Shown here piece after piece: positions 1 through 9,083 of a DNA stretch of 64,000 nt. Source of the stretch: Pseudomonas alkylphenolica (GTDB lineage: Bacteria; Pseudomonadota; Gammaproteobacteria; Pseudomonadales; Pseudomonadaceae). A program made the position numbers and the translations under genes. Location: the NCBI RefSeq assembly GCF_000746525.1, contig NZ_CP009048.1, positions 1,152,501-1,216,500 of the forward strand. Direction: 5' to 3'. Numbering within the stretch: the stretch's first letter is position 1; each line of letters starts with the position of its first letter. The notes beneath the pieces were generated by a model. That model worked only from the letters and a program-made list of their open reading frames with translations, ran no database searches and was not told the DNA's origin.

Positions 1-53
1 CACCTTGAGGTGCTGGGCCGGAATCTCAGAAGCGCTGAGACCAATGAAAGCAG

Positions 54-127
54 TGGAGCGGGTGAAGGGAATCGAACCCTCGTTATCAGCTTGGGAAGCT
101 GGAGTAATGCCATTATACGACACCCGC
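54..127 (-). tRNA. tRNA-Gly (anticodon CCC)
   Basis: Read on the minus strand this folds as a 74-nt tRNA including an encoded CCA end. The acceptor stem GCGGGTG pairs with CACCCGC, the T arm holds GGTTCGATTCC, and the 7-base anticodon loop TTCCCAA puts CCC at positions 34-36. The layout matches the minor glycine tRNA that reads GGG codons. Confidence 0.95.
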
Positions 128-195
128 TTGCAGGGCTGACGTTGTACCAGAAGTGCTCTGCGATTTGAAGCCTTGTTGTGCAAAAAGCCTGGGTC

Positions 196-274
196 GTTGG
201 CCGGTAGCGCGAGGTCATGCATCTTCCTTCTGCCCGTTCGGGACGTTGATGCAGGAGGCTGCGCTACCGCCAAC
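196..274. repeat. Imperfect inverted repeat between tRNA-Gly and phaG
   Basis: Two arms of about 27 bases face each other. The inner identical core is GGTAGCGC at 203-210 against GCGCTACC at 261-268, with further partial pairing to GTTGG/CCAAC at the outside and ATGCATC/GATGCA at the inside. A small CCCG-TTC-GGG type hairpin lies in the loop. It could act as a terminator for phaG or be a dispersed repeat. No T-run follows. Confidence 0.4.
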
Positions 275-282
275 CAGGGTAT

Positions 283-1167
283 TCAGATCGCCAGTGCATG
301 ATGCTCCTGGACGTACTGGTTACGGATGCGCGACTCCCGGACGGCGGGTTTGAGGAAACCCAGCAAGGCGTCACGCGTGGCATTGCTGGCCGCCTTGTGT
401 TCCATGTCGAGGAAGTGGCCGGTGGCGCGGATTTCGCTGAAGTGGCTGTTGCGCACATGCTGGCTGAACTGCCGGGCGTCATCGCTGGTGGTGTATTCGT
501 CCCACTCGCCGTTGATGAACAGCACCGGAATGTCGATCACCCGGGCCGAGCGCAGGGCATTGTCGAGGTCGTGGTCGAGCACCTGGTTGATGTGAAAATG
601 CATCTGCGCGTATTCGTGGTTGTCCAGGCTGCTGACGTGCCGGTAGTTGAAGCGCTTGAACAGCGATGGCAGGTGTTTGCCGATGGTGTCGTTGACCAGG
701 TTGCCGACCTGGTAGCGGTCACAGGCACTGAGGTACTGGCAGCCACGTTCAAGGTACTCGCGCATCGGCTCGTTGATCACCGGCGAGAACGAGCTGACCA
801 CGGCCTTTTCGATGCGCCGCGGCTTGTGCGCCAGGGCCAGCAGGGTGCAGGCGCCGCCCCAGGAAAACGACATCACATGATCGGCGGCGAAGTGGTCGAT
901 CAGCTCGAGAAGGATCTGCCCTTCGGTTTCCTTGGTCAGCAGCCGCTCGTGGCGGTTGTGTGCCTTGGACTTGCCGGCATAGGGCTGATCGTAGAGCACC
1001 ACGTTGAATTGCGGGTGCAGGCTGCGCACCGTCTGGGCAAACGAGGCCGTCGTGGCCAGCGAGCCATTGATCAGGATGATTGTCTTCTCAGCGGCGTCTG
1101 CGCGATAGAACTCCGTGTAAACCCGATACTGACCTTGTATATCAAGCACAGCAATTTCTGGCCTCAT
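283..1167 (-). CDS. phaG: PhaG, (R)-3-hydroxydecanoyl-ACP:CoA transacylase/thioesterase
   Basis: This 294-residue alpha/beta-hydrolase-fold protein closely matches my recollection of P. putida PhaG along its length. PhaG diverts 3-hydroxyacyl-ACP from fatty-acid synthesis to medium-chain polyhydroxyalkanoate; the RhlA family is its nearest relative. Visible residues: nucleophile Ser102 in the SFSWGG elbow, Asp223, His251, and the HX4D box at 177-182 described for this family. AGGAG lies 8 bases before the ATG. It stands alone, with 319 bp of upstream non-coding DNA that should hold its promoter. The family is known to be induced under nitrogen limitation, but the sequence itself does not show this. 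Confidence 0.93.
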   Translation of the reverse strand: MRPEIAVLDIQGQYRVYTEFYRADAAEKTIILINGSLATTASFAQTVRSLHPQFNVVLYDQPYAGKSKAHNRHERLLTKETEGQILLELIDHFAADHVMSFSWGGACTLLALAHKPRRIEKAVVSSFSPVINEPMREYLERGCQYLSACDRYQVGNLVNDTIGKHLPSLFKRFNYRHVSSLDNHEYAQMHFHINQVLDHDLDNALRSARVIDIPVLFINGEWDEYTTSDDARQFSQHVRNSHFSEIRATGHFLDMEHKAASNATRDALLGFLKPAVRESRIRNQYVQEHHALAI

Positions 1168-1486
1168 GTCGTCGACTCCTGGCGCAAAAAGGGTGTTCGC
1201 ACATGCAAGGATGCGCGTTCTTTATGACAGGTAGGCATACGCCTTGAAGAGAAGCTGAGGGCCCTTGTCGATCCTGTAACGCCGGTCGACGGGTATTGTT
1301 CTAGGTGGGCAATCTGCCGGACTCCGGTGCTTCAAGGCACGGGTAGCCAGCAAAAAGGTGTCTTGGACTACGGGCGTGACTGATGAGTCACATGCAGACC
1401 GACGATTGGATTCAAGCAGGCAGCGGAGTAACCCGCAAGTGCCTTTGGGGAAATTGACGAAACTTTTCTGCCAGGCGGTCGTGACC
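1168..1486. other. Intergenic region upstream of phaG
   Basis: These 319 bases lie between the phaG start and the stop of the pseudouridine synthase gene, both on the minus strand. Apart from the phaG ribosome binding site at its left edge I see no convincing gene, strong hairpin with a T-run, or canonical promoter pair. It must contain the phaG promoter and the end of the upstream transcript. Confidence 0.6.
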
Positions 1487-2179
1487 TCAGATCGCCAGGA
1501 TTTCCTCGGGATAGAGCGCGCGGTACTCGCCGGGACGCAAGCCCGGGTCCAGTTGCAGCGGGCCCATGGCTTCGCGGTGCAGGCGCAGCACCTTGTTGTC
1601 GAAGTGACCGAACATGCGCTTGACCTGATGGTAGCGGCCTTCAACGATGCTCAGGCGCGCGCTGCGCGGGCCGAGCAGGGTCAGTTCGGCGGGCAGGGTG
1701 GTGAGGTCTTCGAAGGCGAAGTAGAAGCCCTGCTGGAATTTTTCGAGGTAATGGGCTTCGATGACTTGCTCGGTTTCGACGTAGTAGATCTTCGGCAGTT
1801 TGGTTTGCGGCTGGGTCAGGCGTCGTGACCACTGGCCGTCGTTGGTCAGCAGCATCAGGCCGGTGGTGTTGAAGTCCAGGCGTCCGGCAATGTGCAGCTC
1901 GTGCTTGTCCGCTTCATCGATCAGGTCGAGCACAGTGCGGTGCTCCGGGTCCTGGGTGGCGCTGACGCAGCCCTGGGGTTTGTGCAGCATCAGGTAGCGC
2001 GCCGCACGCCCGGCTTGCAACAGCTGTTCATCGACCTCGATGCGGCTGAATTCACGCACTTCCAGGCGTGGGTCGCCGATGCAATAACCGTCCACACGCA
2101 CTCGCCGCTCCGCCAGCAGCAGGCGTACTTGCTGACGGTTGAAGCAGGGCAGGTTGCTGAGGAATCGATCGAGACGCAT
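1487..2179 (-). CDS. RsuA-type 16S rRNA pseudouridine synthase
   Basis: The 230-residue protein has an N-terminal S4-like RNA-binding segment (about residues 1-60) followed by the RsuA/RluB/E/F catalytic domain. The signature GRLDFNTTGLMLLTNDG contains the catalytic aspartate, and the later EGRYHQVKRMFG motif is typical of the RsuA branch. RsuA converts U516 of 16S rRNA to pseudouridine in the 30S subunit. Length and motifs fit RsuA better than the longer RluB, but the exact target uridine cannot be read from sequence. It lies 27 bp downstream of the Cys-rich gene on the same strand. Confidence 0.85.
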   Translation of the reverse strand: MRLDRFLSNLPCFNRQQVRLLLAERRVRVDGYCIGDPRLEVREFSRIEVDEQLLQAGRAARYLMLHKPQGCVSATQDPEHRTVLDLIDEADKHELHIAGRLDFNTTGLMLLTNDGQWSRRLTQPQTKLPKIYYVETEQVIEAHYLEKFQQGFYFAFEDLTTLPAELTLLGPRSARLSIVEGRYHQVKRMFGHFDNKVLRLHREAMGPLQLDPGLRPGEYRALYPEEILAI

Positions 2180-2206
2180 ACAAGGCCAGGTGCAGGGCGC
2201 TGCAGT

Positions 2207-2428
2207 TTAACGCTCGCCGGCGGGTTTTGCCGCTTCCAGTTGTTCCAGCACCTGGGCGCAGGCGGGGCACAGGCAAGCCTTGTTGCGCTGTTCGACAGGC
2301 AACGCTTCAAGCACTTCGGCAGCGATGCTGACGTTGTAGCACCAGCACGCCTGGGCCGCCGTGCGCGGGTCGGCGAGGCTGCAGCGGTTGCTGGCGCCAC
2401 AGGCGGGGCAGCGTTGGGTGTCATTCAT
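2207..2428 (-). CDS. Cysteine-rich CWC-family protein
   Basis: This 73-residue protein carries CPACGASNRC near the N-terminus, then CWC in the middle (AQACWCYN) and CLCPAC towards the end, the pattern of the cysteine-rich CWC family (Pfam family recalled, not searched). The paired Cys motifs suggest a small metal-binding fold of unknown function. Its ATG overlaps the 3' end of the diguanylate cyclase gene by 8 bases, so the two are probably translationally coupled. Confidence 0.8.
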   Translation of the reverse strand: MNDTQRCPACGASNRCSLADPRTAAQACWCYNVSIAAEVLEALPVEQRNKACLCPACAQVLEQLEAAKPAGER

Positions 2429-3911
2429 AGTCGGACCTGGGCATTTCTACGCAGACACGGTTGCGTCCACTTTGCTTGGCGCGGTACAGCGCATGATCGG
2501 CGCGGGCGATCAGGCTGTGCAGGGTATCTTCAGGCTGCAGGCTGCTCAAGCCAATGCTGGTGGTCAAGCGGATCACTTTGTCGGCGAAGCTGAAATCCCG
2601 TTGTTCGGTGTGCAGGCGGAGCTTTTCCGCTACCTCCTGGGCATGAGCAGCGTCGGTGTCCTTGAGCAGCACAATGAACTCCTCACCACCCCAGCGACAG
2701 ATAATATCCGCCTGGCGCAGGCAGTTTTCCAGTACGTCGGCGAACTGACGCAGGACTTCGTCCCCGGCCAGGTGGCCATGGGTGTCGTTGAGTTGCTTGA
2801 AGTGATCGAGGTCGATCAGCAAGGCGACCAGTGGCTTGGGCTCGCGCTGGGATTCTTGTAGCGCCTGGGCTGCCAGTAGGTCGAAGCCGCGGCGATTGGG
2901 CAGGCCGGTGAGGCTGTCACGGGTGGCCAGGGTTTCGATGTTGTCCTGATGGCGCTTGACCATGGCGTTGAGCAGCGACAGCACCACCAGGCCGATGATG
3001 GTGCAGATCACCAGGTTCAGGTACAGCGACTGGCGGATGTTATCCAGGGCGCCGTCTTCGCGTTTGTCGACGAACAGATACCAGTTCAGCTCTGGCACCA
3101 GACGCACGTTGAGAAAGTGACTGTGACCGTCGCTGCTCAGGTATTCATGGCTGCCGCTGACCGGTTGTGGCATCTGCCTGAGCAGTTCCCGCAAACCGTC
3201 CAGTTCGCGCAGCGACTGGCCCGTGCGGGCACCATGGGCACCGCCCTTTGACCCGGTCAATACCACGTTGCCCTGCGGATCGACGAAGTACACCTGACGC
3301 TGGTAGCGCTGCTGGTAGTCATCGATCAGGCGTACCACGGCTTCGACCGTAAGACCGATGCCGGCGACACCGATGAAGTTGCCGCTGTAGTCGAACACGC
3401 GGTAGTTGATGAACACCGTCAGTTTGTCCTGGTTGGCCATGTCCAGGTCGACGTTGATTTCATAGGGCGCGTCCAGTTTCAGCACCCGGTAGTACCAGGC
3501 GTCGCGTGGCTCCTGCGGGTCGATTTTCTTCATTACGCCTTTTTGCGCCTGGTAGTAGTTGCCGGTGGCACTGGAGACGAAAAATGCGGTGTAGGCACGG
3601 TACTGGCCCATGACTTCATTGAGGTAGCGGGAAATTTGCGCCGGGTCGCGTTCACCGCCGAGTGCCCAGTCACGCAGGAAGGTGTCGTGGGCCATCATCG
3701 AGGAGATCAGGATCGGTCGCACCAGATCCTTCTGGATTTCCGAATAGACCGTGTCGGAGGTCAATGGCAGCTCGGTGTTGACGATGCTTTCGCGGATCGA
3801 ACTGCGCGAGGCGTAATAGCTCAGCAGCGACGTGGCCAGGAAGCCGCAGCCAAGCAACAACAGCAAGGTCAGGATCAGCGAGCGCTGCGAAAACAGGGCG
3901 GAGCGAGGCAA
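2421..3911 (-). CDS. Membrane-bound diguanylate cyclase (Cache-GGDEF)
   Basis: This 496-residue protein starts with a transmembrane helix (about 10-32), then an extracytoplasmic Cache-type sensor region, a second membrane helix near residue 290-310 and a C-terminal GGDEF domain. The active-site motif is GGEEF at 408-412. An RxxD inhibitory site (RQAD) sits at 399-402, so product inhibition by cyclic di-GMP is expected. The domain should condense two GTP into cyclic di-GMP in response to a periplasmic ligand that cannot be identified here. The Cys-rich CWC gene follows with an 8-base overlap. Confidence 0.9.
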   Translation of the reverse strand: MPRSALFSQRSLILTLLLLLGCGFLATSLLSYYASRSSIRESIVNTELPLTSDTVYSEIQKDLVRPILISSMMAHDTFLRDWALGGERDPAQISRYLNEVMGQYRAYTAFFVSSATGNYYQAQKGVMKKIDPQEPRDAWYYRVLKLDAPYEINVDLDMANQDKLTVFINYRVFDYSGNFIGVAGIGLTVEAVVRLIDDYQQRYQRQVYFVDPQGNVVLTGSKGGAHGARTGQSLRELDGLRELLRQMPQPVSGSHEYLSSDGHSHFLNVRLVPELNWYLFVDKREDGALDNIRQSLYLNLVICTIIGLVVLSLLNAMVKRHQDNIETLATRDSLTGLPNRRGFDLLAAQALQESQREPKPLVALLIDLDHFKQLNDTHGHLAGDEVLRQFADVLENCLRQADIICRWGGEEFIVLLKDTDAAHAQEVAEKLRLHTEQRDFSFADKVIRLTTSIGLSSLQPEDTLHSLIARADHALYRAKQSGRNRVCVEMPRSDYE

Positions 3912-4127
3912 TATGGCATTCCCTTGATATTAGCCAATGCCGTTCATTCTAGTGCTACGGCCGGAAAATAACTGGATAAATATCAAGGGTATTGCCCTTG
4001 TTGCAAATTATTGCGGCAAGGGCACCGGATCGGCTTTATGTGGTCTTAATCTGTGTCGGTCAGCGCTTGCCGATCGACGCCGACCAGCGCCGCTGGGATG
4101 GGCAGTTTCGCGGTCCAGGAGGCCGCC

Positions 4128-4523
4128 ATGTATCGCCGACTTTTGCTTGTTGCAATGCTGAGTTTGCTGACCGCCGGTTGTGTTCCTTACGGAGGTAACG
4201 GTTACTACCATCGCACCGAAGTCTATACCGCTGATCGCTATGGCTATCCGGGCTATTACCAGCCTGGTTATCAATATAACCGTGGTTACTATGTGGTGCC
4301 GCAACCGCGCTACTACTCGCCACCTCCGCAGTATTACCGTTCAACGCCGCACTACTACCGCTCGACACCTCATTACAACCGCGCGACGCCGCACTATTAC
4401 CGCTCGGCACCGGACCATTACTACAAGCCCTACCCAGGTCGTGGGTATGACCGTTATCGCCAGGGCAATTCACGCCACGACCGCAATGGCGATGGCCGGC
4501 GCGACGGCAACTGGCATCGTTAG
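4128..4523 (+). CDS. Tyr-rich repeat lipoprotein
   Basis: The 131-residue product begins with a lipoprotein signal peptide ending in LLTAGC, giving Cys16 as the predicted lipidated residue. The mature part is dominated by Tyr, Pro, Arg and His and contains about four tandem copies of a YYRSTPH-like unit (residues ~70-100), followed by a basic, Asp/Asn/Arg-rich tail. AGGAGG lies 5 bases before the chosen ATG; an upstream in-frame ATG at 4053 would bury the signal peptide. I know no function. It is convergent with the hydrolase gene, only 5 bp away. Confidence 0.75.
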   Translation: MYRRLLLVAMLSLLTAGCVPYGGNGYYHRTEVYTADRYGYPGYYQPGYQYNRGYYVVPQPRYYSPPPQYYRSTPHYYRSTPHYNRATPHYYRSAPDHYYKPYPGRGYDRYRQGNSRHDRNGDGRRDGNWHR

Positions 4524-4528
4524 GCCGT

Positions 4529-5638
4529 TCAGGCCAGGTCCGCCAACGGATGGCGGCCTTCCCAGGCCTTGCGAAAGTGCGCCTGGATTACCGCTGTTGG
4601 CACCTGGGCGATGTCTGCCCAGTGCCAGCGCGGTTTCTGGTCCTTGTCGATCAAACGTGCTCGAACACCTTCACTGAATTCTGGATGCCGACAGCAATTG
4701 AGGCTGATGGCGTATTCCATCTGGAATACCTGGGCCAGTGACAGGTACCGTGCCCGCTGGATCTGTTCCCAGACCAGGTGAGCGGTCAGCGGACAGCCTT
4801 CAAGCATGGTTTGCGCGGCTTTGGCCAGCAGCAGGTCGGGGTGATTGCGCAGTTGTGCGATGGCGCGCCAGGCACACACCGGATCGGCGACATCGAGCAG
4901 TGCGTCAATCTGTTTGCGCCTTGGCAGCCACTGGGCTTCGGGCAGTTGACTCTGCCCCCCGTTCTGCTGGGCTTTGAGCAGGCTGTTAAGCTGCAGGGCG
5001 GTTTGTTCCTGCCAGTTCAGCTGCAGCAGGTCGTCGAGCAGTTCCGCTTGCTGGCTTTCCCCGAGCAGACGGTCGGCCAAGCCCAGGTCCAGGGCATCCC
5101 TGGCGTTGATCGGCGCGCCGGTAAGGCCGAGAAACAAGCCGAGCTTGCCTGGCAAACGCGCGAGGAACCAGCTGGCGCCGACATCGGGGTACAGGCCGAT
5201 ACTGATTTCCGGCATGGCCAGGCGGCTGCTTGGCGTGACGATGCGCACGCTGGCGCCCTGCAGCAGGCCCATGCCACCACCGAGCACATGCCCATGGCCC
5301 CAGCACAGCAAGGGTTTGGGGTAGGTATGCAGGCGGTAATCCAGGCGATATTCTGCGGCGAAGAAGTGCGCGGCCAATGGCGGCACCTCCCCCGGGTGAT
5401 GGCGGCAAGCCTCGGCCAGGCTACGTACCTCGCCGCCGGCACAGAAGGCCTTGGGGCCGGTACCGCGCAGCAATACGCAGACGATGTCCGGGTCATTGGC
5501 CCAGATCTTGAGTTGCTCGTCGAGCACCTCGATCATAGGCAGTGATAAGGCATTGAGTGTCTGAGGCGCATTGAGTGTGGCGATGCCGATACGGGCACCA
5601 TCGACGCCGGTGAGTTCTTCGCACTGTACGGCAGCCAT
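4529..5638 (-). CDS. 3-hydroxyisobutyryl-CoA hydrolase-type crotonase
   Basis: This 369-residue crotonase-fold protein has [10 protein letters not shown] (oxyanion hole) and the motif [21 protein letters not shown] around residues 141-163, which is diagnostic of the HIBCH/ECH_2 branch rather than simple enoyl-CoA hydratases (~260 residues). The expected reaction is hydrolysis of 3-hydroxyisobutyryl-CoA in valine catabolism. No valine-pathway genes lie beside it, so the substrate remains inferred. The start is divergent from ung; the two share about 130 bp. Confidence 0.82.
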   Translation of the reverse strand: MAAVQCEELTGVDGARIGIATLNAPQTLNALSLPMIEVLDEQLKIWANDPDIVCVLLRGTGPKAFCAGGEVRSLAEACRHHPGEVPPLAAHFFAAEYRLDYRLHTYPKPLLCWGHGHVLGGGMGLLQGASVRIVTPSSRLAMPEISIGLYPDVGASWFLARLPGKLGLFLGLTGAPINARDALDLGLADRLLGESQQAELLDDLLQLNWQEQTALQLNSLLKAQQNGGQSQLPEAQWLPRRKQIDALLDVADPVCAWRAIAQLRNHPDLLLAKAAQTMLEGCPLTAHLVWEQIQRARYLSLAQVFQMEYAISLNCCRHPEFSEGVRARLIDKDQKPRWHWADIAQVPTAVIQAHFRKAWEGRHPLADLA

Positions 5639-5765
5639 GGCGGACCTCTTTGCTTTGATCCGGACAAGTATGGCCGCTGTTGGCGATTATGGCGGTCGCC
5701 GGTCGGATCGATTGACAAGCACCGGCAGCTTTCCTAGTGTCGCGCCATTGTTTACGGATGGCCCC

Positions 5766-6458
5766 ATGACTGACGACGATCGCATCAAACTTGAACCGAG
5801 CTGGAAAGAAGCGCTGCGCGCCGAGTTCGACCAGCCCTACATGCAGCAGCTGCGGGAATTTCTGCGCCAGGAATATGCGGCGGGCAAAGAGATTTATCCA
5901 CCGGGCCCGTTGATTTTCAACGCGCTCAATTCCACGCCGCTGGATCAGGTGAAAGTGGTGATCCTCGGCCAGGATCCCTACCACGGCCCTGGCCAGGCCC
6001 ATGGTCTGTGTTTTTCGGTGCAGCCGGGGATTTCCACGCCGCCGTCGCTGGTCAACATTTACAAGGAATTGCACCGCGACCTGAACATTGAGATTCCCAC
6101 GCATGGCTGCCTGCAGCACTGGGCGGATCAAGGTGTGTTGCTGCTCAATACCACCATGACCGTGGAGCGGGCCAATGCCGCCTCGCACGCCAAGAAGGGC
6201 TGGGAGTTCTTCACCGACCGCATCATCGAACTGGTCAGCGAGCATCAGCCCAATACGGTGTTCCTGCTCTGGGGCGCCCATGCGCAGAGTAAGCAGAAGT
6301 TGATCGATGGCACCAAGCATCTGGTGCTCAAGTCGGTGCACCCGTCGCCGTTGTCCGCCTACCGCGGGTTCCTCGGCTGTGGGCATTTCAGCCGGACCAA
6401 CAAGTTCCTCGAACAGCACGGCCTGACGCCGGTCGAATGGGCGTTGCCGCCGCTGTAA
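5766..6458 (+). CDS. ung: Uracil-DNA glycosylase
   Basis: The 230-residue product is a family-1 uracil-DNA glycosylase, which removes uracil from DNA to start base-excision repair. The catalytic water-activating Asp70 lies in [14 protein letters not shown], and the DNA-intercalation loop [11 protein letters not shown] with the catalytic His is near residue 195. Length and motifs are fully typical. I chose the ATG at 5766, where the protein begins [13 protein letters not shown]; the open frame extends further upstream but overlaps the divergent hydrolase gene. A REP doublet follows the stop. Confidence 0.96.
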   Translation: MTDDDRIKLEPSWKEALRAEFDQPYMQQLREFLRQEYAAGKEIYPPGPLIFNALNSTPLDQVKVVILGQDPYHGPGQAHGLCFSVQPGISTPPSLVNIYKELHRDLNIEIPTHGCLQHWADQGVLLLNTTMTVERANAASHAKKGWEFFTDRIIELVSEHQPNTVFLLWGAHAQSKQKLIDGTKHLVLKSVHPSPLSAYRGFLGCGHFSRTNKFLEQHGLTPVEWALPPL

Positions 6459-6465
6459 CCCTCCG

Positions 6466-6535
6466 GTAGGAGCGGGCTTGCCCCGCGATGCGATGCGACT
6501 GGCAGCCCGCAATCGCGGGGCAAGCCCGCTCCTAC
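6466..6535. repeat. REP doublet (inverted pair) 1
   Basis: Two arms in opposite orientation share the core GAGCGGGCTTGCCCCGCGA, flanking a loop with GCGATGCGACTGGCAGC. This is the REPIN form of Pseudomonas REP sequences, mobilised in trans by RAYT transposases in known systems. It sits between the convergent ung and abrB-like genes and may double as a transcript end. Confidence 0.92.
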
Positions 6536-7575
6536 GGCCCGGCTGTCGAGCGTTCGCCAACCCAGTGCCGGAACAACGGCTCGGCAAGAAACAGCACGAA
6601 CAGCAAACGCATCACCTGCAACGCCGTCACCAGCGGAACCGATAACTGCAAGGTCTCGGCGGTCAGGCTCATTTCCGCAATACCGCCGGGCATCATACCC
6701 AGGGTCAAGGAACGCAGGTCCAGCTGGGTCAGATGGCTCAAGGTCCAGGCAGCAACGGCTGCGATCAGCATGCTTAACGCAGTGGCGATCAAGGTGCGCC
6801 CGAGGAAGGAGGGCGCCCGGCGAAAGAATGCCCGGTTGAAGTGACAGCCCAGACCACTGCCAATCAGCCATTGGCCGATCTGGCTGGCGCCATCGGGTAG
6901 GGCAATTTGCAGATCGAAGCCGACACTGGCGACGGCCGCGACCAGCAGCGGGCCGAACAGCCAGGGATTGGGCTGCTTCAGGCGCTGCCACAGGCAGGCC
7001 ATGACGATACCCAGCGGGCAGATCAACGCCAGCCAGCCCCAACTGACACTACCGTTGTGGGTGATGGCAACGCCATCGCCCAGCAGGTATTTGAACAGCG
7101 CCGGTACGCACAGCACCACCGCCAGTACCCTCAGGCTCTGTGCAGCAGCGACCTGACTGAGCACCGCACCGTTGCGGGCACCGAGATTGACCATCTCCCC
7201 GGAACCGCCAGGCATGCTGGAAAAAAACGCCGTAGCGCGGTCTTCACCGGTACGGCGCAGCAGCCAGATGCCAACGACGCTGGAGACACTGGTGATCAAC
7301 GCACCGCAGAAGATCAGACCGAAATTGCTCGCCACCTGCTCGACCACCGCCGGGGTGAAGTGCAGGCCGATGCCGATGCCGATGATCCACTGCCCGCATT
7401 TACGCCCGCCGGGTATTTCACTCAATTGCCAGGGCGTCAGGCAGCGCACCAGGATGATCGCCAGTAGCGAGCCGACCATCCATGGCAGCGGCCAGCCGAC
7501 CTGGCTGGCGAGATACCCGCCTGCCAGACCGACCAGCCCTGTGGCCCAGAACAGTTGCGAAGGCCGATCAGACAT
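6532..7575 (-). CDS. AbrB-family membrane protein in the tct operon
   Basis: The protein has about ten hydrophobic segments and an internal duplication: the motif MPGGxxEM occurs twice (SSMPGGSGEMVNLG and GMMPGGIAEMSLTAE), the mark of the AbrB duplication family (once annotated as putative ammonia monooxygenase). Function is unknown. The chosen ATG at 7575 overlaps the tctA stop by 8 bases (ATGTCTGA), indicating translational coupling and thus probable co-function with the tricarboxylate transporter. Another in-frame ATG lies 12 bases upstream. Confidence 0.82.
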   Translation of the reverse strand: MSDRPSQLFWATGLVGLAGGYLASQVGWPLPWMVGSLLAIILVRCLTPWQLSEIPGGRKCGQWIIGIGIGLHFTPAVVEQVASNFGLIFCGALITSVSSVVGIWLLRRTGEDRATAFFSSMPGGSGEMVNLGARNGAVLSQVAAAQSLRVLAVVLCVPALFKYLLGDGVAITHNGSVSWGWLALICPLGIVMACLWQRLKQPNPWLFGPLLVAAVASVGFDLQIALPDGASQIGQWLIGSGLGCHFNRAFFRRAPSFLGRTLIATALSMLIAAVAAWTLSHLTQLDLRSLTLGMMPGGIAEMSLTAETLQLSVPLVTALQVMRLLFVLFLAEPLFRHWVGERSTAGP

Positions 7576-9082
7576 CGGCCAGGGCACGACGCTGGAGGCT
7601 GCGCTTGCGCCAGATGCGCAGCAGTGGAAATGCCAGCATCACCGCAGTCAGCGTCCAGACCGTCATGCTGATCGGGCTCGACCAGAGAATATCCAGGCCG
7701 CCGTTGGAGATTGACAGGGCGCGGCGCAGGTTCTGCTCCATCAGGCCGCCAAGGATAAAGCCGAGCAGCAACGGCGACAGCGGGAAATCGAGCTTGCGCA
7801 GGATATAACCGAAGATGCCAATACCGATCATCAGGAACAGGTCAAAGGTCGTGGCGTGCACGGCATACACACCAATCGCGGTAATGATTGCAATCACCGG
7901 CACCAGTGCCCAGTTCGGCACGGCAAGGATGCGGGTGAACAGACGCACCATTGGAACGTTCAGTATGAGCAGCATGACGTTGGCGATGAACAGCGAAGCA
8001 ATCAAGCCCCAGACAATGTCTGGCTGCTGTTGGAACAGCAGGGGGCCGGGGGTGATGTTGTACAGGGTCAAGGCGCCGATCATGACCGCGGTCGTACCCG
8101 AACCGGGTACACCCAGGGTCAGCATCGGTACCAGGGCACCGCAGCATGCAGCACCGATGGCGGTTTCCGGCGCCGCCAGGCCACGCTTGTCGCCCTGGCC
8201 GAATTTACCGCTGGCACCCGCCACGCGTTTTTCCGTCATGTAGGCAACCGCACTGGCCAGGGTTGCCCCGGCACCGGGTAACACCCCCATGATGAAACCC
8301 AACACGCCACAGCGGATGTTCACCCAGAATACCGAGGCCGCTTCCTTGAGGTTGAAGAGCATGCGCCCGGTGGCCTTGACCGCTTGATGGCCATGGTGGG
8401 TTTTTTCCAGAAGCAGCAGAATCTCGCTGATCGAGAACAGGCCCAGCACCAGTACGACGAACTGAATGCCGTCGGCCAGGTTCACGCTGTCGCCGGTAAA
8501 ACGGTATACGCCGCTGTTGGCATCGATGCCGACGCAGGAAAGAAACAGGCCAATCAGTGCCGCGATGAAGGTTTTCAGTGGTTTGTCACCTGCCATGCCG
8601 CCCAGGCAGACAATGGCAAAGACCATCAGCACAAAGTACTCCGCCGGGCCAAAGGCAATGGCCCACTTGGCCAGCAATGGCGCGAACAGGACCATACCGC
8701 AGGTGGCGATGAATGCGCCGATGAACGAGCTCCACGCCGACAACGACAGGGCGACACCGGCAAGACCTTTGCGGGCCATCGGGTAGCCATCGAGGGTGGT
8801 CATCACCGTTGCGGCTTCGCCGGGAATGTTAAGCAGGATCGAGCTGATGCGCCCACCATACTCGCAACCCAGGTACACCGCAGCCAGCAGGATCAGCGCC
8901 GACTCCGGAGGCAGGCCGAGTGCGAAAGCAATCGGAATCAGCAGCGCTACACCGTTAATCGGGCCCAGGCCCGGCAGCAGGCCAACGACAGTACCGATCA
9001 GGCTGCCGCACAGCGCAGTGACCAGGTTGTAAGGGCTCAGGGCAACGCCGAAGCCCTGGCCGAGATAACCAAGCGTATCCAT
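7568..9082 (-). CDS. tctA: TctA, large membrane subunit of tripartite tricarboxylate transporter
   Basis: This 504-residue protein with about a dozen membrane segments has family signatures GLLPGLGPINGVALLIP near the N-terminus and VLPGAGATLASAVAYMTEKR in the middle. TctA is the channel-forming subunit of the TTT family and uses a solute-binding protein (TctC) and a small membrane subunit (TctB) to import citrate or related tricarboxylates. I placed the start at MDTLGYLGQG, the usual family N-terminus; the open frame extends 15 codons upstream into tctB. It follows tctB by 1 bp and overlaps the downstream abrB-like gene. Confidence 0.93.
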   Translation of the reverse strand: MDTLGYLGQGFGVALSPYNLVTALCGSLIGTVVGLLPGLGPINGVALLIPIAFALGLPPESALILLAAVYLGCEYGGRISSILLNIPGEAATVMTTLDGYPMARKGLAGVALSLSAWSSFIGAFIATCGMVLFAPLLAKWAIAFGPAEYFVLMVFAIVCLGGMAGDKPLKTFIAALIGLFLSCVGIDANSGVYRFTGDSVNLADGIQFVVLVLGLFSISEILLLLEKTHHGHQAVKATGRMLFNLKEAASVFWVNIRCGVLGFIMGVLPGAGATLASAVAYMTEKRVAGASGKFGQGDKRGLAAPETAIGAACCGALVPMLTLGVPGSGTTAVMIGALTLYNITPGPLLFQQQPDIVWGLIASLFIANVMLLILNVPMVRLFTRILAVPNWALVPVIAIITAIGVYAVHATTFDLFLMIGIGIFGYILRKLDFPLSPLLLGFILGGLMEQNLRRALSISNGGLDILWSSPISMTVWTLTAVMLAFPLLRIWRKRSLQRRALADV

Positions 9083-9083
9083 G

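Noticed and set aside
5493..6587. 364-codon open frame antisense to ung
   Set aside because: Arginine/Gln/His-rich translation typical of antisense frames in high-GC DNA; ung is certain.
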